A stretch of DNA of 37,703 nt from Halobacteriales archaeon QH_10_67_22 (GTDB lineage: Archaea; Halobacteriota; Halobacteria; Halobacteriales; Haloarculaceae), in contig PXQN01000003.1 in assembly GCA_003021305.1 (NCBI GenBank), positions 40,164 to 77,866 of the forward strand, given 5' to 3'. This document shows positions 25,365 through 33,856 of this stretch, piece after piece. Both the position numbers and the translations under genes were made by a program. The notes under the pieces were generated by a model, which had not been told where the DNA came from, searched no databases, and saw only the letters and a program-made list of their open reading frames with translations. How positions within the stretch are numbered: the first letter of the stretch is position 1; the number at the start of each line of letters is the position of its first letter.

Positions 25365-26753
25365 CTACGTCTCCCCGAGCGTCCACAGTTCGACCCGGTC
25401 GGGCACCGACGCGAGCGCGCTCGCCGGCCAGTCCTCGTGGCCCAGCGTGAACGCGACGTCCGGGTGGGCCTCAACCAGTCGGCGGACGCCCTGTGCGGCG
25501 CGTTCGTAGGCCGCCGGGTCGAGCCGGTCGGGCAGTTCGGCGGTCAGCGGGTAGCCGTCCGACAGCGCGCGCGGGTAGGGACCGAACGGCGGCCGGACGC
25601 GCCAGCACTCGTCGAAGCCGTCGGCGGCCGACCCCTCGGTGAGCAACACCGACTCGCCCTCGGGTTCGAGTCGGGCCAGGCGGTCGTGGTGGCGAGCGAC
25701 CTCGGGCCGGCGCGGGCTGTCGGCCGAGAGGTAGAAGTACGGCGCTTTCGAGACGGGGTCGGTCCGCTCCAGCTGGTCGGCGTACTCCAGCAGCGTCCGG
25801 TAGCCGTCAAGCATCGCCGGGTGACCCCGGGCGCGGGCCTCGACGAGTTCCAGCAGGTTCCCCCGGCGCAGCGCCTGTTTGACACGGCGCAACTCGCCGA
25901 AAGAGACGTGGAGGTTGTGCTCGGCCAGCAGGCGCTCGCGCTCGTCGTCCTCGTGTTCGCGCAGTCTCCCGGGCGTGTGCTCGACACAGACCGGACACGA
26001 ACACGGGAAGTAGTCCAGATCTGCCAGGTGTTCGGTCGTCCGCACGGTCATGTAGCGGTCGTCGCGGGCGTAGATGGCATACGCCGCCGAGTCGAAGAGA
26101 TCACAGCCAAGCGCCACCGCCAGGGCGAACATCATGGGGTGGCCGGCGCCGAAGAGGTGGACCGGCCCGCTCTCGGGGAAGACGTCCAGGCCAGACCCGG
26201 CGGCGTGGTCGGCGGCCGACTCGCGCAGGTCCGGGTAGGTCGACCCCTGGACCGGGGCCGTGACGAGCATCTCGCCCGTCTCGACGCCGGCGGCCGTCTC
26301 GATGCGGTCCTGCGTGGTCGCCAGTTCGCGTTCGGCCCGCTCGCGGTCGACGTCCGGCGGCGTGGGTACGTCGACCGGCGTCGCCACGTCCGAGCCGATC
26401 TCGCGCTGGAACGCGAGGATCTCCGGCGTCGTCACGTCGATCTCGCCGTACTCGGCCAGCTGGAACGAGCCCGAATCGGTGACGATTGCGCCCGAGAAAT
26501 CGAGCACGTCGTGGACGCCCCGTTCGAGCGCCGGGTCGCGGAAGTCGTCGCTCCCGTAGAAGACGTAGCTGTTGGTGATAAGCGCCTCGGCGCCGAACTC
26601 CGACTCCAGGGTCGCGGGCGTGACCGTCTGGAGGTGGGGGTTGACCACCGGCAGGAGAGCGGGCGTCTCGACGGTGACCCCGGCCCGCGGGATTTCGAGT
26701 TCGCCCAGGCGGCCGGCCGCGTCGTAGTCCCGCACCTCGAAGACGTCGCGCAT
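25365..26753 (-). CDS. tgtA: tRNA-guanine(15) transglycosylase (archaeosine pathway)
   Basis: 462 residues from the ATG at 26753 ([19 protein letters not shown]); the ORF-track extension of 43 codons overlaps the Nudix gene. TGT barrel motifs include [34 protein letters not shown] with the catalytic Asp93, and [12 protein letters not shown]. The zinc site is [14 protein letters not shown] with a later histidine. It swaps G15 in the D-loop for preQ0, the first committed step of archaeosine synthesis, which stabilises tRNA. The PUA domain may be partly lacking, since archaeal TgtA can be longer. The start follows the Nudix gene stop by 62 bases on the same strand. Confidence 0.93.
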   Translation of the reverse strand: MRDVFEVRDYDAAGRLGELEIPRAGVTVETPALLPVVNPHLQTVTPATLESEFGAEALITNSYVFYGSDDFRDPALERGVHDVLDFSGAIVTDSGSFQLAEYGEIDVTTPEILAFQREIGSDVATPVDVPTPPDVDRERAERELATTQDRIETAAGVETGEMLVTAPVQGSTYPDLRESAADHAAGSGLDVFPESGPVHLFGAGHPMMFALAVALGCDLFDSAAYAIYARDDRYMTVRTTEHLADLDYFPCSCPVCVEHTPGRLREHEDDERERLLAEHNLHVSFGELRRVKQALRRGNLLELVEARARGHPAMLDGYRTLLEYADQLERTDPVSKAPYFYLSADSPRRPEVARHHDRLARLEPEGESVLLTEGSAADGFDECWRVRPPFGPYPRALSDGYPLTAELPDRLDPAAYERAAQGVRRLVEAHPDVAFTLGHEDWPASALASVPDRVELWTLGET

Positions 26754-26814
26754 TACCCGCCGTAGCCGGGCACCCGGCCTAAGGGTTGTGTTCCGACCAG
26801 TCTCGTTCCTGTCG

Positions 26815-27381
26815 TCACTCCTCGCGCCCGAACAGCTGGTAGTAGAGCACGCCCAGCATCGAGCGACCGTCTCGGAGTTCATCCTCGCGGGCCGCTTCGA
26901 GCAGTTCCTCGAACGTCGTCGTGTCGACGCGGATGTCCTCGTTGTAGTCTAAGTCCTGGCTCCCGGTGGGCGTACAGTCGCGGGCGAGGAAGTAGTGGAA
27001 CTCGGAGTCGAGCAGGCCGTTGGCGGGTTCGACGGTGGTGAGGTGGTCGGCCGGGCCGGCCTCGTAGCCGGTCTCCTCTTCGAGTTCGCGCGCGACGGCG
27101 TCTTCCGGACTCGCGTCGTCTGCTTCGACGCCGCCGGCGGGCAGTCCACGGTTGACCCGCCGGACCGGGTGGCGCCACTCCTCGATGACGACCACCTCGC
27201 CCTCGGGGGTGAACGGAAGCACGACCACGCTCGGACCCTCGGAGACGTAGTCGTAGCCTGCGACCGTGTCGCCCGGGAACTTGACGTCCTCGTTGACCAC
27301 GTCGAACCCCTCGCAGGTGTAGACCGTCTGTGCGCCCAGCGTCTCCCAGGCCAGTTCGCTCGCGTCGGCGTCCTCGCTCAT
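26815..27381 (-). CDS. Nudix hydrolase, ADP-ribose pyrophosphatase-like
   Basis: 188 residues from the ATG at 27381. An N-terminal beta domain ([20 protein letters not shown]) precedes [42 protein letters not shown], typical of ADP-ribose/nucleoside diphosphate sugar hydrolases. In the Nudix box (Gx5Ex7REUxEExGU) the first Glu is Ala90, while RELEEETGY is intact, so metal-binding glutamates Glu99, Glu102 and Glu103 are kept. Activity is therefore likely, substrate uncertain. It probably forms an operon with tgtA. Confidence 0.85.
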   Translation of the reverse strand: MSEDADASELAWETLGAQTVYTCEGFDVVNEDVKFPGDTVAGYDYVSEGPSVVVLPFTPEGEVVVIEEWRHPVRRVNRGLPAGGVEADDASPEDAVARELEEETGYEAGPADHLTTVEPANGLLDSEFHYFLARDCTPTGSQDLDYNEDIRVDTTTFEELLEAAREDELRDGRSMLGVLYYQLFGREE

Positions 27382-27522
27382 ACTCGCCACGGGGTCTGCC
27401 AGCGGGTTAGCGGTGTCGACTCCCCGGTCCGGGGTCGGTCAGCGGGGTGGCGGTGCCGGCGCTCGCGTGGCCGGGGACCGCGTCCCGACAGACCCAAACC
27501 GGTCGCGCTGCTGGCCGGTGAC

Positions 27523-27981
27523 ATGGAGATTCACGACGAGTTCGTCCCCGAGGAGACGTTCGGCGCCTGTCTCGACGTCCTGCCACAGGTCTGTGTCGAA
27601 CTCCTCCTCGCGGACGACGACGGGATGCTGGTCGCTCGCCGGACGAACGAACCGGCGAAGGGAACGTACTTCTGGCCCGGGGGCCGCCTGTACAAGGGCG
27701 AACGCCTCGCCGACGCTGCCCACCGGGTCGGTCGCGAGGAACTCGCTATCGCGGTCGAACTCGGCGACCGCTTCGGGGTGTACAGCCACTTCTGGGACCG
27801 GTCGTCGGTCGCGGGCGCCGATTCCCGCCACACCGTCAACGTGGTCTTTCACGCCCGCCGACGCGACCCTGGCGCCGATATCGTCCTCGACGACCAGCAC
27901 GACGACTACCGGTTCGTCGACGAACCCGACGCGGACTGTCACGCCTACGTCCACGAGTACTTCGAGGCCCTGAGCCTGTAA
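27523..27981 (+). CDS. Nudix hydrolase, GDP-mannose mannosyl hydrolase-like
   Basis: 152 residues from the ATG at 27523 (MEIHDEFVPEETF); the track start is 176 codons too early. The Nudix box is WPGGRLYKGERLADAAHRVGREELAI, with Gly54, Glu60 and Arg68 but Val69 where the canonical Glu should be. That substitution and the R-V-G-R-x-E-L wording match GDP-mannose mannosyl hydrolase (E. coli has R-L in the same place), which hydrolyses GDP-mannose with inversion. It stands at the edge of the glycosyltransferase region, where it could tune GDP-sugar pools. Function from family similarity; not tested. Confidence 0.82.
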   Translation: MEIHDEFVPEETFGACLDVLPQVCVELLLADDDGMLVARRTNEPAKGTYFWPGGRLYKGERLADAAHRVGREELAIAVELGDRFGVYSHFWDRSSVAGADSRHTVNVVFHARRRDPGADIVLDDQHDDYRFVDEPDADCHAYVHEYFEALSL

Positions 27982-28023
27982 TCCGCCGGCTCGAAGGCCG
28001 TCCGTGTGGGCCGTCGCTGCTGT

Positions 28024-29283
28024 CTACCCGCCCTCTGCCACGAGTTTGTAGAGACGGCCGGCCGCGCCGTCGCCGCCGTCGAGGTACGCCTCGGTCGCGC
28101 GGTCGGCGACGTACACCGCGCCGTCGACGACCAGCGGCGTGCTGGAGACGTTGCCCCCGGCCGCCACGCGCCAGGCACCGCGGCCCGAGTCGCGTTCGAC
28201 CGCGTAGCAGTGACCGTCGTGAGAGCCGACGAGGACGTGCTCGGCCGTGACGGTCGGACAGCCGATCAGCCGACCGCCCGTGTCGTAGCGCCACTGTGGT
28301 TCGCCGGACTCCATATCGAGCGCGTACAGCCGCGAGTCGTGGCTCCCGACGTAGACGACGCCCGCCTCGGCGTCGACTGCGGGGCCGCTCATCACCAGAC
28401 TCCCCGTCTCGACGGCCCACTCTTCGCGCCCGTCGCCCAGGGCGACCCGGTAGACGTGGTCGTCCCACGACCCGAAGAAGGCGCTCCCGTCGGCCGTCGC
28501 CACCGGCCCCTTGATCGCCCCGTCGGTCTCGAAGACCCACTCGCGTTCCAGGTCGGGGTAGGACCACGCGTAGCAGTTCCCGTCGTTCGAACCGACGACC
28601 AGACGCCCGGCCGTCCGGTCGATGGCACACGTCGAGTGTGGGTGGTCGGTCGGTCGGCCGTCCTCCCAGACGATGTCGCCCGTCACGGCGTCGAGGCCGA
28701 ACATCGCGCCGCTGGGTGCGCTGTACTCGACGGCGACGTAGACGGTGCCGTCGTGGTAGGCGGGGCTGGAGCCGATGGCGTCACCGAGGTCCATCCGCCA
28801 GAACCGGTCGCCGGTCTCGACGTCGATCGCCGACAGCGCGCCGTCGTAGGCGCCGATGTAGGCCGCGCCGTTGGCGACGGCCGGCGTCCCGTGGATCCCC
28901 CGGGTCGTGTCGGCGACCGACGCCGTCCACGCGACCGTCCCGTCCGGTCCCAGGCGGTGTAACTCGCCCGTGTCACCGGCCACGAGCACGTCACCCGACG
29001 GGAGCGCCATCGGGCTGGCCTTTGCGGCCGTGTGGTCGCCGGTGTTGAGCTCGGGCAGCGACCACGCCGTCTCGACCGATCCCGGTACTCGGGCCTCGGG
29101 GAAGACGCCCCGTCGCCGGAGTCCGCCACGGAACTGCGTCGTCGCCGTCTCCGACGGCGGGACGCCGTCGTCGTCGATACGCTCGTCACCGCCGGTGGCC
29201 GGCAGCGAGCCACAGCCGGCGGCCCCGACGGCCGCGAGACCGCCGACGGTCCGGAGGACATCACGCCGGGATCGGCAGTCCAT
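28024..29283 (-). CDS. Tat-exported PQQ-like beta-propeller lipoprotein
   Basis: 419 residues. The N-terminus CRSRRDVLRTVGGLAAVGAAGC has the twin-arginine motif SRRDVLR, a short hydrophobic stretch and a lipobox AAGC, so it is folded before export and lipid-anchored outside. The rest is about seven repeats of the PQQ/BamB-like blade (DGTVYVAVEYSAPSGAMFGLDAVTGDIVW, GVVYVGSHDSRLYALDMESGEPQWRYDTGG). No PQQ-binding catalytic residues or quinoprotein tryptophan-docking signature are evident, so it is probably a scaffold or binding protein rather than a dehydrogenase. Divergent from the glycosyltransferase at 29391. Confidence 0.88.
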   Translation of the reverse strand: MDCRSRRDVLRTVGGLAAVGAAGCGSLPATGGDERIDDDGVPPSETATTQFRGGLRRRGVFPEARVPGSVETAWSLPELNTGDHTAAKASPMALPSGDVLVAGDTGELHRLGPDGTVAWTASVADTTRGIHGTPAVANGAAYIGAYDGALSAIDVETGDRFWRMDLGDAIGSSPAYHDGTVYVAVEYSAPSGAMFGLDAVTGDIVWEDGRPTDHPHSTCAIDRTAGRLVVGSNDGNCYAWSYPDLEREWVFETDGAIKGPVATADGSAFFGSWDDHVYRVALGDGREEWAVETGSLVMSGPAVDAEAGVVYVGSHDSRLYALDMESGEPQWRYDTGGRLIGCPTVTAEHVLVGSHDGHCYAVERDSGRGAWRVAAGGNVSSTPLVVDGAVYVADRATEAYLDGGDGAAGRLYKLVAEGG

Positions 29284-29350
29284 GCGCCCTCTGGACCGGC
29301 GACGGATATGTCAGTTTGGATCGCTCGTTTCCCGGCGAACGGTATCCCAC

Positions 29351-29360
29351 GCTTTTATGC
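29351..29360 (+). promoter_or_regulatory. TATA-like box of the 29391 glycosyltransferase
   Basis: GCTTTTATGC about 31-40 bases before the ATG, in the 107-base gap shared with the divergent lipoprotein gene. Allows a leader of under 10 bases. Confidence 0.45.
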
Positions 29361-29390
29361 TTCGAGAGATAGCTTACGCGAACGACACGG

Positions 29391-30332
29391 ATGTCTGAGG
29401 GTGGGCCGCTAGTGTCGGTCGTGGTCCCGATGCACGACGAGGCACGGACCGTCGCCGAGGCGTTGCGCTCGCTGCTCGCCCAGTCGTACGACTCGGTCGA
29501 GATCATCGTCGTCGACGACGGGTCGACCGACGGGTCCAGCACCGTCGTCCGGGCGTTCACCGAGCGACACGACCGCGTCCGACTCCTCGAAAACCGCACG
29601 AACGTCGGCCAGTCGTTCGCTCGCAACAGGGGTGCGATGGTCGCAGACGGCGAGTATCTCGTCTTCCACGACGCCGACGACGTCTCGACGCCCGACCGCA
29701 TCGGGAAACAGGTCGCGTTCATGGAGGCCAATCCCGACGTGGGCGTCGTCGGGAGCGGCTACTACTATCTGAACGCGTTGCGGGGCGAGCGGACGGTCCG
29801 GACCCGCCCGACCGACGACGAGACGCTGCGCCGGAACCTGGCTCGCGAGTCGATGGTCAACCTCGGGACGGCGATGTACCGGTGGTCGGCACTCGACGAG
29901 ACGGGACTGTTCGAGGAGTCTCACCTCGAAGGGTACGACCTGCTGGTTCGACTCGCGGCGGACCACGAGATAGCCAACCTCGCCGAACCGCTGTACGTCT
30001 ACCGCGTCGACGACGGGTCGATGAGTCGCCGCGACGAACGCCGGAAGAAAGCCGCGCTGGTCCGTCGCGGGGTCCAGGCCGCACGGACGCTCGGCGTGGG
30101 CTACTGGAACCTCCTGTTGACGCCCGGCTGGTTCGCGTACATGTACCTCCCCGACAGGGCGAAAGCGACCGTCCGTCGGCTGTTTTCGCCCACCGACAAC
30201 GAGACGATCACCGACGGCCACGCCACGAAACTCGACCGGACGCTGGCGGTCGCTCGCGGGGAGACAGCGGTGGTTTCCGACGGCGAGACGGCGAGAGTGG
30301 ACCGACAGCCAGTGACCGAACCCGGAGCCTGA
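29391..30332 (+). CDS. Family 2 glycosyltransferase (GT-A)
   Basis: 313 residues. GT-A fold: VSVVVPMHDEARTVAEALRSLLAQSYDSVEIIVVDDGSTDGSS at 8-50, then SFARNRGAMVADGEYLVFHDADD with the metal-binding DxD (DAD). The acceptor side includes YLNALRGERTVRTRPTDD and MYRWSALDETGLFEESHLEGYDLLVRLA. A hydrophobic stretch LLLTPGWFAYMYL follows and may hold it at the membrane. Transfers a sugar from an NDP-donor; which sugar cannot be read. It opens the cluster of surface-glycan genes and is not in an operon with the next, convergent one. Confidence 0.88.
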   Translation: MSEGGPLVSVVVPMHDEARTVAEALRSLLAQSYDSVEIIVVDDGSTDGSSTVVRAFTERHDRVRLLENRTNVGQSFARNRGAMVADGEYLVFHDADDVSTPDRIGKQVAFMEANPDVGVVGSGYYYLNALRGERTVRTRPTDDETLRRNLARESMVNLGTAMYRWSALDETGLFEESHLEGYDLLVRLAADHEIANLAEPLYVYRVDDGSMSRRDERRKKAALVRRGVQAARTLGVGYWNLLLTPGWFAYMYLPDRAKATVRRLFSPTDNETITDGHATKLDRTLAVARGETAVVSDGETARVDRQPVTEPGA

Positions 30333-30413
30333 CCGGGTCGTTCTGTCCGAATATCAGTTTCGACGGTCGATCCCACCGACCTCCTCGCGGTCCCGTCAGC
30401 GGTTACCTCCCGA

Positions 30414-30442
30414 CACAGTGGGTCGATGACGGATCCACTGTG
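30414..30442. terminator. Hairpin between convergent glycosyltransferases
   Basis: CACAGTGG (30414-30421) pairs perfectly with CCACTGTG (30435-30442) across a 13-base loop, in the 159-base gap between the 3' ends of two genes. Likely a bidirectional terminator; no T tract follows on the plus side. Confidence 0.4.
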
Positions 30443-30491
30443 GGTCTCGCCGTCTGCAGCACCTGGAGTCCACCGAAACGCAGGGGATACG

Positions 30492-31433
30492 TTACCGGGA
30501 CAGTTCCGATTCGTGCAGTCTCCGGTAGACGCGTCGTTTCGCCCGGATTTTCAGACCAACTGCTCCGCGGAGGCCGGGAGTCCCGCCCAGCGACGCCAGG
30601 AAGTGATACCAGTGGCGCCAGTTCGAGGGATCGGTTCGCAGTCCGCGCCAGAACCAGCGCCTGGCCGTCGCGGTGTCGCCAGCCCTGGCGTGGGCCATCC
30701 CGAGCTGGTAGTGCTGGTTGGCGACACCGGCCGCGGTGAGTCTGTCGCGGTGTTTGTCGAGAAACCGGCGTCTGCCGTCGGTTTTCGCTCCGAGGTCGTC
30801 GCCGATCCTGGTCGCGCCCTCGTCGTGGAGGTAGTACCGAACGACGGCGTCCGAGACCGCGACCAGCCTGTGTCCGTCGGGTTCGAGCGCACGCAGGAAG
30901 AAGTCGTAGTCCTGTGACGATTCGAGCGTCTCGTCGAGCATGCCGGCAGTTTCGAACAGTCCGCGCCGGAACACGACGTTCGAGAAGCCGCCGACCGCGT
31001 TTTTCCGGCGGAGGTCCTCGTGGGTCACGTCGTCGTCCGCGACTGTCAGGTTCCACCGCCGCCCGTCGCGGTACCAGACCCGGGAGGCGTAGGTGCCGAC
31101 ACAGTAGTCCGGTGCCCCGACAAGCATAGCGACGCACCGTTCGAGATACGTCTCCGTGTAGGCGTCGTCGGAATCCAGAAAGGCGACGTACTCGCCCGTC
31201 GCGGCGTCGACCCCGTGGTTGCGGGCCGCGTTCGCGCCCCTGTTCTGTTCGAACCGGTGGGCGACCAGTCGGTCGTCGTCGTACCGGTCGAGGACCGACG
31301 GGGTGTCGTCGGTCGACCCGTCGTCGACGACGTGGAGTTCGACGTCGTCATAGGTTCCGTCGAGGACGCTCTCGATGGCACGTGGCAGCGTCTCGGCCCG
31401 GTTGTACGTCGGAACGACGACGCTGACGGTCAT
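30492..31433 (-). CDS. Family 2 glycosyltransferase with TPR-like tail
   Basis: 313 residues. GT-A start MTVSVVVPTYNRAETLPRAIESVLDGTYDDVELHVVDDGSTDDTP, then RGANAARNHGVDAATGEYVAFLDSDDAYT with the DSD metal site. The acceptor domain has GMLDETLESSQDYDFFLRALE. From residue 235 on (GVANQHYQLGMAHARAGDTATARRWFWRGLRTDPSNW) the chain looks like one or two TPR-type helical repeats, shared with the enzymes at 32913 and 34921. Second in a two-gene minus-strand operon, 46 bases after the 31480 gene. Donor and acceptor are unknown. Confidence 0.88.
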   Translation of the reverse strand: MTVSVVVPTYNRAETLPRAIESVLDGTYDDVELHVVDDGSTDDTPSVLDRYDDDRLVAHRFEQNRGANAARNHGVDAATGEYVAFLDSDDAYTETYLERCVAMLVGAPDYCVGTYASRVWYRDGRRWNLTVADDDVTHEDLRRKNAVGGFSNVVFRRGLFETAGMLDETLESSQDYDFFLRALEPDGHRLVAVSDAVVRYYLHDEGATRIGDDLGAKTDGRRRFLDKHRDRLTAAGVANQHYQLGMAHARAGDTATARRWFWRGLRTDPSNWRHWYHFLASLGGTPGLRGAVGLKIRAKRRVYRRLHESELSR

Positions 31434-31479
31434 CAGTGGTCACCGCCGCTCTGACTGGAACGGGCCGCCCCGTCGACGC

Positions 31480-32343
31480 TCACAGTCGCGCCCGTTCCAG
31501 TAGCCGTCCCCGGGCGACCGCGAGTTTCGTCAGCCACGTCAGGGCCAGCCACGTCCCGAGTGCGCTGAAACCTTGTGGTTTCGACGCGCCCCTCGCGGGC
31601 GCTCGCGGAGGGCCAGGGAGGTAGTTGCGGGGGTCCCACAGCGGCCGGGCGTCGAACCGGTCGGGGTGGCGCCGGGTCAGTTGCTCGCGGCCCCGGCCGA
31701 TCCGACTGTACTTCGCGACGAGTGCCCCGACAGTCGCCCGCGCCGGGTGGAACACGACCACGTCCGCCAGGTACGCCTGGTCGAACCCCGCCCCGGCCAC
31801 GCGCTTGCCGAACTCGTCGTCCCCGCCCGAGACGAGCAGGTCGTCGAAGCCCCCGACCGCCTCGACGACCCGTCTGTGGACCGTCAGACAGCACGTCGGG
31901 ACGAACGCTTCTGTCGCGAGAAACCGCTCGACCGGAAACGCAGTCGCCGCAACGAACGCGCCGACCGGACCGTCAGCGCTCACGACCTCGACTCGACAGC
32001 CCGCATAGTCGTGTCCGTCGTCGCGCATTGCCGCCGTGACCCGTTCGATGTAGGTCGAGTTTACCCAGGTGTCGGCGTCGAGAAAACAGAGGTACGCCCC
32101 GTCGGCCGCCTCGATGCCGCTGTTTCTAGCGGCGTAGGAACTCCGGATCGCTCGCTCGGTGACGAGCCGGACCCGCTCGTCGTCCGCGTATTCTTCGACG
32201 ACAGTCGGTGTCTCGTCGGTCGAACCGTTGTCGACGACGACTACCTCGTAGTCGGTCGCAGTCTGGTTGACCAACGAGTCAAGCGTCGTCCGGATCCCGT
32301 CGGGGTCGTTGTACACCGGGACGATGACGCTCGCTTCGAGCAT
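31480..32343 (-). CDS. Family 2 glycosyltransferase
   Basis: 287 residues from the ATG at 32343 (MLEASVIVPVYNDPDGIRTTL); ATG 32373 would add ten residues and is possible. GT-A features: EVVVVDNGSTDETPTVVEEY, SSYAARNSGIEAADGAYLCFLDADTW with the DAD metal site, and GGFDDLLVSGGDDEFGKRVAGAG, the ED-type acceptor loop. The C-terminal part (YSRIGRGREQLTRRHPDRFDARPLWDPRNYLPGPPRAP) is followed by a hydrophobic segment LALTWLTKLAVARG. First gene of a two-gene operon with the 30492 gene. This one lacks the TPR-like tail. Confidence 0.88.
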   Translation of the reverse strand: MLEASVIVPVYNDPDGIRTTLDSLVNQTATDYEVVVVDNGSTDETPTVVEEYADDERVRLVTERAIRSSYAARNSGIEAADGAYLCFLDADTWVNSTYIERVTAAMRDDGHDYAGCRVEVVSADGPVGAFVAATAFPVERFLATEAFVPTCCLTVHRRVVEAVGGFDDLLVSGGDDEFGKRVAGAGFDQAYLADVVVFHPARATVGALVAKYSRIGRGREQLTRRHPDRFDARPLWDPRNYLPGPPRAPARGASKPQGFSALGTWLALTWLTKLAVARGRLLERARL

Positions 32344-32657
32344 CGTTATCTCGTTCCTGGCCGGTACTGACACGACAGTGCGTACGACCGGCGTCGCGGG
32401 TCGTATCCAGTCTCCGGGCGTGTGCCAGTGTCTCTCCTCGTCACGCTTGAACCCGTCCCGTTGTCCCGTCTCACGGAGGGTCGGAGTAAAACGATGGTGG
32501 CTCGGGTCAGTCCCAAGATTGGGGCGGTTGAACGCCCGAATCGATAGACCATTCGTTCTTAGTTAAGACTCACAATAAGACCAATTGCCTACATTTCTCG
32601 CCTAAATCCGATCTGATCACGGCTGCTACGAAGGAAACGTCGTTTTTGATGAGCGAG

Positions 32658-32673
32658 TGTTATTTAAATAACA
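32658..32673. promoter_or_regulatory. Perfect 16-base AT-rich palindrome
   Basis: TGTTATTTAAATAACA is its own reverse complement. It could be a dimeric regulator site or a symmetrical TATA element working both ways. About 240 bases before the 32913 gene and 315 before the 32343 start, so not a simple core promoter for either. Confidence 0.4.
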
Positions 32674-32877
32674 GAGTGCTGGAATATAAGCCCTGATTTC
32701 TCCACGTACAATACCATCATGCACAATTTTGCTCCAGATGGTACTATCGCGCTTAATCAAAGCCGATTGATAGAGACACACAGACGGCCGAGTGATAGAC
32801 AACGTCGGAGTCCATATCCCATCTTACGTCCAGCAACGTGTAAACAAATCTGACTGGAGATGCAAAGCAACCGGGTA

Positions 32878-32888
32878 TTTTATTTATA
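32878..32888 (+). promoter_or_regulatory. TATA box of the 32913 glycosyltransferase
   Basis: TTTTATTTATA, 25-35 bases before the ATG at 32913, the strongest TATA match in this region and well placed for a leaderless transcript. Confidence 0.55.
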
Positions 32889-32912
32889 CGGTCGCTCGAA
32901 ATTTTACGTTGG

Positions 32913-33830
32913 ATGGTGGCGGTAACAGTCGTACTTCCGACATACAATCGCGAACACCGTCTGAGATACGCAGTCGAAAGTGTCCTCGATCAGACCTATA
33001 CCAACCTAGAATGCATCGTCGTCGATGGTGGTTCGACGGACGACACCCCAACGATGCTGGAATCGTTCGACGACGACCGACTGCGCGTGATTCGTCGTAC
33101 CGAACCGCAGGGCCTGAGCAGCGCCCGCAATGCCGGTCTGGAACTCGCGTCCGGCGAGTATATCGTCTTCCTGGACGATGACGATGCTTTCTACGATACC
33201 GCGATCGAGACCCTCGTCAGGACCATACGCGAGCAACCCGAGAACTGTGCCGGGGTCTACACTGCCCATCGTAGGGTCGATGAATCGGGAGATTCCACAA
33301 CCGAACGGGTCACTGGTGGAAAAGTCGACCGTCTTGAGAACGCACGTATAGGCGGTCCCTCGTGTACACTCATCAAAGCCGAGATCTTCGACGTGATCGG
33401 TCCGTTCGACGAGTCGTTTCCGGCCTGCGAAGACGAGGAGTTCTGGCTCCGCCTGTTTGACGAATTCTACATGTTCGCCATTGATACGGTTCTTTATAAG
33501 CGTCACTACCACGGCGACCAGATGACAAACGACCTGGGACTGATGTTGGAGGGGCGTGCGCGTCTCCTCGAAAAACACGGTGAGAAACTCTCAGATCAAT
33601 ATCAAGAACATCTCCAGTACAGCCTGGCACATGGCTACGCACGACTCGGCCGGACCGAGAAGGCTCGTGCGTTCTTCCGTGGTTTCACACGAAAATACCC
33701 CTTGCGGCTGGCATACTACTATTATTACGTTTGGCTTCTGTTCGGGGTTCGGGGATACGATCTCGGAAAGCTCATTCATCATCGCCTCTACCGTCCCGTA
33801 GTCGATCGGTTTCGGGCACATCTGCGATGA
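32913..33830 (+). CDS. Family 2 glycosyltransferase with TPR-like tail, low-GC
   Basis: 305 residues. GT-A start MVAVTVVLPTYNREHRLRYAVESVLDQTYTNLECIVVDGGSTDDTP, metal site FLDDDDAF, and acceptor loop IGPFDESFPACEDEEFWLRLFDEF. The tail YSLAHGYARLGRTEKARAFFRGFTRKYPLRLAYYYYYVWLLFG is a short TPR-like unit plus a hydrophobic, tyrosine-rich end that could touch the membrane. GC is visibly lower than in flanking genes, suggesting recent acquisition. It is convergent with the 33857 gene, with a gap of 26 bases. Confidence 0.88.
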   Translation: MVAVTVVLPTYNREHRLRYAVESVLDQTYTNLECIVVDGGSTDDTPTMLESFDDDRLRVIRRTEPQGLSSARNAGLELASGEYIVFLDDDDAFYDTAIETLVRTIREQPENCAGVYTAHRRVDESGDSTTERVTGGKVDRLENARIGGPSCTLIKAEIFDVIGPFDESFPACEDEEFWLRLFDEFYMFAIDTVLYKRHYHGDQMTNDLGLMLEGRARLLEKHGEKLSDQYQEHLQYSLAHGYARLGRTEKARAFFRGFTRKYPLRLAYYYYYVWLLFGVRGYDLGKLIHHRLYRPVVDRFRAHLR

Positions 33831-33856
33831 GGTTGGCTCTCCTATCGTCTCCCGAT

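Larger units (their letters stand above)
32344..32912. other. 569-base AT-shifted intergenic region
   Basis: No convincing gene. ORFs 32753-32947 (-) and 32792-33181 (+) have no recognisable content, and the latter overlaps the true glycosyltransferase in another frame. The left 200 bases keep the high GC of the neighbours; from about 32555 on the sequence becomes AT-rich and stays so through the next two genes. It holds the palindrome at 32658 and the TATA box at 32878, and marks the left edge of the compositionally foreign segment. Confidence 0.55.

Noticed and set aside
32884-32899. Fourth copy of the 3'-end element (ATACGGTCGCTCGAAA)
   Set aside because: Only the first nine bases match, and it lies upstream, not downstream, of a gene.
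32753-32947. 64-codon minus-strand ORF in the AT-rich gap
   Set aside because: No promoter, no recognisable content, overlaps the start and TATA of the GT2 gene.
32792-33181. 129-codon plus-strand ORF before the glycosyltransferase
   Set aside because: Overlaps the genuine GT2 in another frame and shows no domain.
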